Position numbers and translations under genes: made by a program. A stretch of 64,000 bases of DNA from Angiostrongylus vasorum (lineage: Eukaryota; Nematoda; Chromadorea; Rhabditida; Metastrongylidae), in the NCBI GenBank assembly GCA_018806985.1, contig JADANN010000018.1, positions 2,921,001 to 2,985,000 on the forward strand, written 5' to 3'. Position 1 is the first letter of the stretch. Each line of letters starts with the position of its first letter. The notes below the pieces were generated by a model. That model was given only the letters and a program-made list of their open reading frames with translations. It had not been told where the DNA came from and searched no databases. Shown one piece after another: positions 55,408 to 64,000 of the stretch.

Positions 55408-57076
55408 TTAGCAAAATCGTAAAGCGGTTGTCTATGAAAGCGAAGGTGAAGGTGAAACTCAGGCTGACGACGATGACAACCAAAAAGTGGAGAATGATGA
55501 AAACCGTGGAAATGAAAAAAAGGAAAATTTCTTACCCTCACCGTTGAATCAGAAGCGGTGCTACTATTCTTCTTATAATCAGTGTTCGACTTCGATCTAG
55601 CATTCGACATATCGTTATGTGCCTGAATTTATCCTAATGAAGACTAAATTTCCTTCGAAATTCGTCTTCTTCGGAGCTTTCTTTCAGGAGCCTCAATCTA
55701 GGAAATGGGGGCACCTGCGCAGAATACACAGTGTATTCGGTATGAAAATGCTGTGTTTAACAGCCTTGTGTCAGCTCAGGTAAAATGAAAGTTACTTTTT
55801 TGGAATTATACCATAAGCATCTATGGCTGATTCCCTCAGAAACCCAATAACCAGATAATGTTGTGAATTGCAAAAATTTTTTCCCTCACCTTTGCTGTGC
55901 AGTCAACGATTTTAGTTCCAGATAAATTAATCAGGACAAAATTCTTGAGTTCCGTGTTGAATTTTTTGAGGTTTAGACCTGGTCACTGGTTCCTTGCCCT
56001 CAGGGTACTGAGGTGGTCGTGCTGGGCAGAAACTCACTACTGAACTGGGTTGTAGACGAGACGATTGCAAATCGTTCGTTTTCTCGTTGGCCATCGAACT
56101 GCTTGACATGGTCATTCCCTTTCTCTTCCGATTTGATCCTGGAGAAGTGTCCCTTCTCTTCCACAAATGAAGAAAACTACTTTTAACTACAAATAAAACA
56201 TAACCAACTTTAACTCTCGTGGTGGTGGTGGCTTTGTTTCATACGGTGTTATAACAATTTCCCTGCTGAAGGTGGCTAGAAAGAGTACAATGAAATTTTT
56301 AGGAGTTAACTGGCAGCAACACCACTAGGACTAGTACTTTTCAAAATGCTTGTTAGCGCGTACTGAACAAGGCAGGTGTTGGGAATTCTCCTGTTCTAAT
56401 CCCTGGAATGACTTACTTGCTTCAAGTTGTTGAAGTTCTTTGGCTCGTTCACATTCCCTTTGGCGTTTACGTTCTTGTTTCAGTGCGCGGGCTTTCTAGA
56501 GGCATTCATTTCATGAACATGCACCATCTATTGAAGAATTATCTTTTCCCGAAATTTCCTAGTGTTTACACTTTTCGTATTTGTAAATACTCTCTTTAAC
56601 CAAACGTGAGCCAGCGACCGGTAATAGGCCAATGAGTTACAAATCCGACTCACCACCACTTCTAACTCCTCTACTTTTTTTGTTGAAATGCTTCCATTTT
56701 GCACGGTCCGCCACTCTCATTTGGTTAATTGCGTCATAGTGTTCCTGCAAGCCTTGTGGATGTTTCGAATGTGGTTTACATTTGCTTTCAATGTAGTGTC
56801 TTACTTTAATTACTGACTTGGACGACTCACTTTTATTTTCTTGAGAACTTCTGATATTTCAGTTTTTGCTTCCGCAACAGTTTTCTAGAAGAATCCAAAT
56901 AAAATGGGTCCATTCAAAAAGTTCACTTTCAAAAAGATCATGTCCTCTTTCATTAATCAAGATGTTTTCATATAGACTTTTAATGGAACTTCGTAGTTGG
57001 TATAATCCACACCCTCTTCTATGAGCAAATCCTTGTTCAATTTTACATGCACCCCAGGGTGATCTGTTGGGAAAGC
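55408..57076 (-). CDS. Unrecognised multi-exon gene with a coiled-coil centre
   Basis: Eight exons in order: 57076-56978 (AFPTDHPGVHVKLNKDLL...EVPLK), 56884-56831 (KTVAEAKTEISEVLKKIK), 56744-56667 (EHYDAINQMRVADRAKWKHF), 56495-56417 (KARALKQERKRQRECERAKE), 56275-56215 (TTFSREIVITPYETKPPPPR), about 56179-56038 (RKRKGMTMSSSSMANEK and more), 55622-55536 (AHNDMSNARSKSNTDYKK) and 55431-55408 (TTALRFC, TAA). Phases agree along the chain. The donor at 56667 and acceptor at 56179 are weak. The centre is a charged coiled coil, then a Pro-rich turn, then a Ser/Lys-rich, probably nuclear-type, tail. The 5' end is missing (no ATG in the first exon). The last exon could instead be replaced by the chain at 51123-51903. 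No family recognised. Confidence 0.6.
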
Positions 57077-57339
57077 CTTTTAAGCAGCATAGAAAAGTGA
57101 AGAAAACAGCAGATTTTTGCTAGAGAACTTAAGGTTGGAGAAGAACTTTCGCCGAACTATGTTCGTCAAGTAGACGAACTCGGAAGCCTAAAGCATGCCA
57201 CATCGAAAGGAGAAATGTGGAAAATTGGTTCCCGAAATGTGTATTGTCAAGGTTTTTGAAAAACTGTTGTATTTCCAAATACTGACTTTGATTAAAGCTC
57301 CTCATGAATAATGCATATTTTCTTGGAATATTAAGCAAA

Positions 57340-57535
57340 AAGGCTATCTGAGGACTCCAAGGAAAGTCAACACGACTAGCCTTCAACGACATCCGTGACG
57401 AAAGGGAATCTTCACGCCTCGGCCAAAGCCACTTGTGAAAAGTTGGAAGACCTTCGTCAACGATCGATGCGAGGAAACGAATCAAATGTGGGAAGTGCTG
57501 GCATCCATACAGTAGATGTGAGAAGGGACTCTTAT
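57340..57535 (+). mobile_element. SINE family C, 5'-truncated
   Basis: ggactccaaggaaagtcaac, gccttcaacgacatccgtg, cgatgcgaggaaacgaatca and ccatacagtagatgtgagaa match 58905-59255 in order. Confidence 0.6.
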
Positions 57536-57559
57536 AAAAATATCGAAAAACTAAGCTAA

Positions 57560-57895
57560 AACGACGGTGCTACAAAGCTTTATTCAGTTAGGGGTTTCGA
57601 CCTCCTCGTCTTTTTAACGCTATGTAGCAGCTAATGAAATATCGACGGATGCATTGCCTCCAAAGAAGCAGATCATGTTGGAAAGCCGCAGTAGATCACA
57701 TCCGTATCGTCTTCTTCGAGAGATGTTCCCTCAATTGGATTCAACTCGACCTGATAACGACCTCCCACATTGCGAGGACGGAGAAATATCGCTCATCGAC
57801 TTGAATCAATGCAGCTCTGAAGAGGACGAGGGCATTAGCAGAGCAAAGCAATTTGCCGACATCATATTAGCTCAATAATCCAAGATACTACATAT
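57560..57895. mobile_element. Small element with decayed hammerhead-like ends
   Basis: Left end (minus): gacgaggaggtcgaaacccc and ctgaataaagc. Right end (plus): gcagctctgaagaggacgag and gcattagc. Same outward layout as 31500-31945. The 74-codon plus frame inside is a by-product of this repeat. Confidence 0.45.
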
Positions 57896-57899
57896 TTTT

Positions 57900-58900
57900 T
57901 TACATTCGAATTGGTTACGGTTCTCCAAACCAGTAGTAGATGGTAAGTTACCAGTCAGTTGGTTTTTATTAAGGGGATGCTCTTAATTTTTAGCATGAAC
58001 TCTTTACGCTCCTTCAGCCCTCCGTTCACATGCTTCCTTAAATTATGAGCGTTGCAAAAAACTGGAAGTAGTAGCACTTTTTTAAATATGCCATGCTTTA
58101 TGTATAAATTTGACCCTTGCAAGCAATTTTGCGCAAAGTCGTCTTTTTCGAAACAGAACCACTACTCAAAGTGAAGACCAATACTTTCAAAGCGACTGCC
58201 GTCGAATATCGTGTTGGTGATAGAAACTATCGCTAACGATAAATGAAAATTGCATTGAATGTATGACGGGTGAGAACTCGGTCTGGAAATCAGGCGGCCA
58301 TTCAGCAAGAGGACCAAGTCAGTTGTATCACCTCATGAGGCAAACACCAAGCACTATCAACATTAGCCTTTCTCTCAAAAGAGACGGCAAAACCACCATA
58401 ATTAGTTTTTTTCATATCTTGCTAGAGTTTACTTAGATGGTGAAGAAATTACGTCCGGTGTATGGTACTGCCGATCAACAGCATTAGCAAAATTAGGCAA
58501 GCATTCAAATAATTCTACAAGTACTGAGGTTATAGTTGGAGACAACTCACTGGTTCATCAGGATCTGGCTTAGACCCCAGAATTCCCATTGAAATTAAGA
58601 TGCGTCAGCAAGATATCAGCACGCCGCTCAGACGTATTCTTCGTCTACACTTGTACACACCCGGCAAACAAAGTGAAAATGACAAAATTAAGACATACTC
58701 TAAGTGACTAAGTAAACAACGTCTTATTACTGTTGCTTAAATGATAGGTGTCCATTTCAACTTGTCTCCAGCAATTTTTTAGCTCATTTTAATACACTTT
58801 GTCGTCCAACGTTAAGTGTTCCATTACGGACGAAAAAGTATAGGATTGATTTTCCTAGTATTTCTCACGAACTCGTTTTGATTGACCTTATAAAACATTG
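57900..58900. other. Region without assigned features
   Basis: Upstream exons of the gene ending at 55408 are expected on the minus strand beyond 57076, but none was recognised here. Confidence 0.35.
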
Positions 58901-58904
58901 AGTA

Positions 58905-59255
58905 GGCGGGTAGTGATGACGATCATCATGAGCATGCTGCTGGTTTGATTCCGCAGCGAGCTAATCGAGCCACTCATTCCTCCGGGGTCGAGAAATTAGT
59001 GCCGTACTTGTTTGGAAAAGGTTCACACTCTGCAGTTCAAGCGGGAAGGCTCTATCCCGACCATATCACGAATCCAGGGAGAATCGACTCAAGCAGCATT
59101 CAACGACATTCAAGATGAAAGAAAATCGTTAAGCAGCAGCCGAGGCCAGATGTGAAAAAGTTGGAAGACATTCGTGGACGATGATTGCGAGGAAACGAAT
59201 CGAATGCGAGAAGTGCTAGAACTCACACAGGAGGTGTGAAAGACGGGTCGTGTAA
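58905..59255 (+). mobile_element. SINE family C, longest copy
   Basis: Head with a B-box-like ctggtttgattccgcagcg, then cggggtcgagaaattagtgc, ccagggagaatcgactcaag, gatgattgcgaggaaacgaa and gcgagaagtgctagaac. Confidence 0.65.
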
Positions 59256-59384
59256 GAAAAAAATCAAACATCGACTTTTCCAAGCAATGTAGTTTTCACT
59301 GCAATCAGTACATCTTTGCCAACATGATTGCACGGTTAACTCACTACGGGTGATGTACATTGTATACAATCACACAGGCCGAAA

Positions 59385-59640
59385 TTAATTAAATATCTCA
59401 TAATGATTCTAAGATAATTGCTAAATTGTGGGCCGTAAGTGTCGGCGGTACGGATTATACCTGCTATTGCCCTTTCCGGGGCCAACTTATTCATTACAAC
59501 ACCGTGGATGACCTTCGTTTCGCCTTTCTCTTGGTCATTCGAGGTTAGTAGCGAGGTTCGTTCCCAACCGTCATTGTAGTAGTATTTCACATCATACCCT
59601 GCTATGGAAAAAAAGATAGGATGTAAATAGAAAGTAGTTA
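59385..59640 (-). mobile_element. SINE family B, minus orientation
   Basis: tgtcggcggtacggattata, cctttccggggccaacttat and cataccctgctatgg; the left half of a head-to-head pair with 59640-59930. Confidence 0.55.
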
Positions 59641-59930
59641 CACTGTGATTTAGACTACAGCATAAGCTTAACTGGGTTCAATGACGATATGTGCTCTACA
59701 GATCAATCCCGTTGACAGGTGACTGCTGGTAGCACCTGTACAACACGGTTGAAGAAATGCGAAGCGAAGGGCAACAAGGATTGGTGGTCAGCAAATTAGA
59801 CTTCGGAAAGGATAATAGGGAGGTTCTATCCTTGGCGCAGAGACCTGCGGCCCGGAGCTTCGCAAAAAACTTCGCATCATTGCATTTAAAATCTTTGTTA
59901 TGTTTTTTGCGTCCAGTGTGTGCGTAGATA
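59640..59930 (+). mobile_element. SINE family B, long form
   Basis: cagcataagcttaactgggt, cagatcaatcccgttgacag, aggattggtggtcagcaaat and cctgcggcccggagcttcgc; matches 21113-21425 in order. Confidence 0.6.
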
Positions 59931-59959
59931 AGTACTTGATGTAACTTTAAGTTTACTGA

Positions 59960-60840
59960 CTAGATGTTTTCTTATTTGGACTCAGAGTGGTCTACCGGTT
60001 TCGCCAATGTACTCGTCCCTGCATGGTTTACAAGAAATCAGGTACGCGGTACCCGAACTTATGCAATCACCATCTTCTGCATTGGGACAAATTACGCAGT
60101 GTTACTTTGTACGTAGATGGTCATACAGGGGATTGCGAACCAGCTGGCGTCTTAGGTTTCTCCGTCGTATTTTAATCATTTTACTGAGACCTCTGGACCG
60201 GCCCTTCTTAAGCAACGTTTTGTGGCTACAGTTATTTTGTTTGAGATAAGGACAGTATAAACGGAACCTTGTTATGGCTAGAATCATCGTTGGGTGCCTG
60301 GGTTTCCCTCTAAACATATTCCTCCGAGCTACAGTTTCCCAGCCATTGGAAATGACTACTTGCCGGGCCAATTTCGGTAATTCTTCGCTTTGCCTTCGTC
60401 CTGTGCACCCACTGGTGACTGTTCGAAGCATCTTTCTCAGAAACGCCGTTTTTGTGTGTAAGCGCTGAGAGGAGAGGTAACAAACTAGTATGTCTTTACC
60501 ATTCAGATTTCGGTATCCCGTTCGTGATTTAGCCATTTTCGGATAGCTTGTTCTGACGTCTAGAAATAAAAGCCAGTTTTTCTTTGCTTTCGTTCGAGTA
60601 ATGCTTTCTTAATGCACTCCGATTGTTCATTCATTAACCCTAAACCTTTGTCCATCTCCTCCTGTGTGGAATAGACGAAAAAAGCAATCATCCATACAGT
60701 GCTAAAATGGATTGTATGGTGGAGATTTTCGACACGTTTTGCATTAAGGGCGGTAACATCGAAGGACTCCATCGCGTGAGCACTGTTGGGACGCGCGTTA
60801 CGTAGACTATCCAGCAACATCTGGGTGTGCGCCAGATGGG
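59960..60840 (-). mobile_element. Penelope-like element, truncated and frame-broken
   Basis: Frame 60820-60560 carries the RT start LLDSLRNARPNSAHAMESFD and VTALNAK (consensus FDVTALYTNV mutated), then EEMDKGLGLMNEQSECIKK as in the 12-kb copy. Frame 60536-60102 carries the connector (KMLRTVTSGCTGRRQSEELP) to LRRQLVRNPLYDHL. The GIY-YIG entry follows at 60000-60090 (CVICPNAEDGDCISSGT is readable). It keeps more RT than either 12-kb arm and the ancestral frame at the CP-DGDC joint. Dead. Confidence 0.8.
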
Positions 60841-60869
60841 CTAGAATGTGATTTAGCGACTGGGTAAGT

Positions 60870-61290
60870 ATTAGAGTTAAAAAATCATGTTACTTTGTCC
60901 GTTGGTCAGTCTACACAGCTAGCCTAGGTCTAACCTTAAATAACGATGGACAGGTAGGTGTAAGTTTATTAGTAGTTACTAACTTAGGAGTTTTAATAAG
61001 CAAGTATAATATGGTACATTTTGCTTATTCACTTTAACTTGAGAGATAATTGATGGATTCAAACCAGAGTCAAGCAGTAGTCCTTCTCGATCTATTTGAT
61101 TCTTTTCAATTCCATTGAAGTGTGCCGAATTTGTTATTTTTTTAGGTCTTTGGGAAATTTATGTCGGCTTGTTTTTTTTAAACCGGCGTATCTAAACCCA
61201 AAGTAGACTTCAGTATTCAATACAAAGAAAATCGGAATTTCTAGAATTTTGGTACCGAGAAACATGTGTGTATAAACCAGTTGGAAACAG
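60870..61290. other. Region without assigned features
   Basis: No repeat or exon recognised. Confidence 0.35.
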
Positions 61291-61294
61291 ATTT

Positions 61295-61604
61295 TCATTT
61301 CTGGAGACGGGGGAAGTTGTTGAAGGCAGCTTCTGCCTCAGCTTGTTCTTTGAAGCATACCTCGCACAGGAAGTTGTGGAGATGCTTGAAGGAGTGAAAT
61401 TCGGTAGGTTAGAACGTAGCTCAGTTAGTTGAAATCTTGCAGTGTCGGTTGTACGAAGATTCGGCGCACGTTGTTGTGCATGATTGGTCCCTTTCTTGTA
61501 CTTATTCGGTAGACAGTTTTTTGGTGCATTTCGTCGGAGCTCTGGACGTACTTCTCCAACATAATCGTCTCATTAGGATTCAACAAGCTATGGTGTTTTA
61601 AGCC
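61295..61604 (-). CDS. Unrecognised gene, two-exon 3' end
   Basis: Exon 61604-61455 (50 codons: GLKHHSLLNPNETIMLEKYV, QSSDEMHQKTVYRISTRKGP, IMHNNVRRIF) joins in phase 0, by donor GTACAA and acceptor cactccttcaag, to exon 61384-61295 (HLHNFLCEVCFKEQAEAEAA, FNNFPRLQK, TGA). The Lys/Glu/Asn-rich composition favours this strand although the other strand is also open over exon one. A Cys-x2-Cys pair (LCEVCF) is present; a zinc site is possible but unsupported. The 5' part is not found. No family recognised. Confidence 0.4.
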
Positions 61605-61750
61605 CTCAAATCTTCAAATCATTGCAGTTAAAACCAAAAGAACCTCCTCTAAAACCTTCATCTTCAATGTTTAAAATTCTAGATTAATTCCTGAAAAGGC
61701 TAATATTTACATAATGTTTTCTGTGAGCTCTAACATGTTGCAGAATTAAT

Positions 61751-61845
61751 TCATTCAATGTCTTCAAGTGGTTGTCGTCGTTGCAGCGGTTTGTCGCCGG
61801 ATCTCTTGAATTTCAAGGCTCTACTCATCACCACGAAACTACAAA
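61751..61845 (-). CDS. Candidate terminal exon of an unrecognised gene
   Basis: After acceptor gcgcaacgtcag the frame reads CSFVVMSRALKFKRSGDKPL, QRRQPLEDIE, TGA. It is basic and protein-like, but no upstream exon is linked. It may belong to a separate gene upstream of 61604. Confidence 0.25.
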
Positions 61846-62103
61846 CTGACGTTGCGCAGTAAAAAAGATCTTGTGCATCGGAAGAGGCAAAATTTGGAGT
61901 GTTTTTACAACAAGCTAAAAATCCCTTTAAGGTTGTCAACTGTCAAATAGAGTCATCGTAGTTTCTCACATTATTATCTTTTTTACGATGATTGTTCTTA
62001 GAAGAAGTGTGTACTACCTCTCACCTAAGGATTAGTGACATAACCTTTAACAATTTGGTTTACGGATGGGCTTTACACGAGGTTGGTAAAAGTTTTTGTT
62101 ATG

Positions 62104-62138
62104 ACTAACGTTTCGGCGGTTTCCCCATCATCAGAGCC
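62104..62138 (-). ncRNA. Hammerhead-like motif with canonical CTGATGA core
   Basis: GGCT, CTGATGA, stem II region TGGGGAAACCGCC, GAAA, CGTT, AGTC. All core positions fit. Helix I pairs GGCU with AGUC (one wobble). Flanks (aggttggtaaaagtttttgt and its complement at 62170-62200) form an inverted repeat, as in the 31.5-kb element. Confidence 0.55.
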
Positions 62139-62479
62139 ACGATGTGATAAACGTAACACCGTCAAAACCTTAGTCATAATAAAGACTTCTACCAACCTCC
62201 TATAACCTAATCAATAAACCAAAATACCAATTATTTATTGCGATGTTTAATGAAAGCCGGAATTAAATGTTAACTTTTTCTGGTAAAGTCGTCGTGAAGC
62301 CTGTTTTTTGCTAAGCTGCCGCATCCGATGACGCCCAATTTCAAGTCGTTACTAACGTACTGGTTTTTCGATAGTATACGGAAATATTTCGAATAATAGA
62401 AGACTTGAAAAGTTGAGAACATTACAGAACTGTGGATGAGAACATTCTTTATCGCTTTAGTAGTGTAAACGGTTAAAAA

Positions 62480-62765
62480 GGATAATGGATAAAAATCTCG
62501 GCTTTGATCAATCTCTCAAGGGATGCGCTATGCATTCGACTTCACTAAGCATCGTTAAAGGTGATTGAATGCATATCTGACCTATACAATGCAACTCCCT
62601 AGTTGCCTATCGATGTTTTGAGTTAGTTCTACTTCCCACCTAAATAAGTCTGGTACCAGTGTCCCGATCCCAGAGGGCTGGAAAGCTTGCTGAGCCTAGG
62701 GCATGGGGATCTATCTCATGTCTATTGCAGGGCATCCCTAACCAATGCACTATCCGCGTCCCTTA
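62480..62765 (-). mobile_element. SINE family A, diverged
   Basis: ataaaaatctcggctttgat, gcgctatgcattcgacttc, tggtaccagtgtcccgatc and the worn head gggacgcggatagtgcat on minus. Confidence 0.65.
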
Positions 62766-63213
62766 TAGTTGCAACTATTTAGTACGTGCTACTATGGCCC
62801 TTCATATAAACACAATGCTGTCAACAGGCGAAAGCGCTTCGGAGCTTATTTTGAGTCTTTTCACTACTCTGAAGTGTGTTTGCAGCTTATTTTGATTCTA
62901 CTTCTGTACTCATTACACCCAGCCATTCTACACGATAACTACGGTTTATTATAACGATAAGAACTGAAATAGTAGTCAGTATTGTTAGCGGGATTACCAG
63001 CGAATGATTTCGATCGAGGAATGGTTTTTGTTGATTTCCACGACCAGGCTAGAGCTTTTTCTCGCCGACGACTCCCGCATTACCTGCGTTGGATAGCTTG
63101 TCGATTAATAAGTCAAAAGGCCGAGTTTCTATAAACCTTGGCATAAATAATTGATATATTTATTTATACGATCCTATAAAGTGATTTTTTTTGAGCCGAT
63201 GTGATGTTGGTCT

Positions 63214-64000
<787 letters not shown>

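Noticed and set aside
57654..57878. 74-codon plus-strand frame after the gene-rich region
   Set aside because: It lies wholly inside the small hammerhead-bearing repeat (57560-57895) and its end reads through the ribozyme-like end, so it is a by-product of the repeat.

Overview
This window is nuclear DNA from a nematode, most likely a strongylid or hookworm-type species. The evidence is: small exons with short introns ending in TTTTCAG or TTCTAG, an AG acceptor a few bases before an ATG (trans-splicing style), a worm-type TWK potassium channel, and an RTE retrotransposon of the kind seen in hookworm genomes. Most of the sequence is introns, intergenic DNA and dispersed repeats. The assignment rests on gene structure and remembered protein families; no search was run.

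Genes. Two genes are identified by family. A ChaC-type gamma-glutamylcyclotransferase lies at 17115-18888 (+) in four phase-consistent exons. A two-pore-domain (TWK) potassium channel lies at 27227-44659 (-); I recovered eight exons carrying M1, P1, M2, M3/P2, M4 and the C-terminus, and one or more small exons remain unplaced. A chain of eight (-) exons at 55408-57076, four (-) exons at 51123-51903, a coiled-coil gene at 22049-23609 (+), and weaker exon pairs at 61295-61604 (-) and 25144-26404 (+) look like real genes, but I do not recognise the products. Exon coordinates come from reading splice sites and phase by eye and may be off by a few bases.

Mobile DNA dominates the rest. (i) Penelope-like elements (PLEs) with a GIY-YIG endonuclease are scattered as dead fragments. 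Two 5'-truncated copies sit head to head at 10870-13273 and form a roughly 1-kb-arm inverted repeat. (ii) One decayed RTE-type non-LTR element (28240-31430, +) lies inside a TWK intron. (iii) Four SINE-like families are present: A, B and C have tRNA-like heads with A/B-box-like sequences, and D has a 3' tail matching the RTE tail. (iv) A (TTG)n microsatellite of at least 787 bp runs off the right edge.

The most interesting signal is a short motif that recurs across the window: CTGANGA, a small hairpin, GAAAC, then GTC or GTT, flanked by complementary arms. This is the layout of a hammerhead ribozyme core. It occurs 3' of the GIY-YIG region of several PLE copies and also in small elements with no protein. 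Helix III has no loop, so the motif would probably need to pair with a second copy to cleave.

Layout: 1-7.4 kb SINEs; 7.6-14.1 kb PLE and hammerhead cluster; 15-16 kb SINEs; 16.5-18.9 kb genes; 19-21.5 kb sparse with SINE B; 22-26.5 kb small plus-strand genes; 27.2-44.7 kb TWK gene packed with insertions; 45-50.7 kb relics, PLEs and SINEs; 51-57 kb gene-like minus-strand region; 57-62.8 kb repeats plus a small minus-strand gene; 63.2-64 kb satellite.
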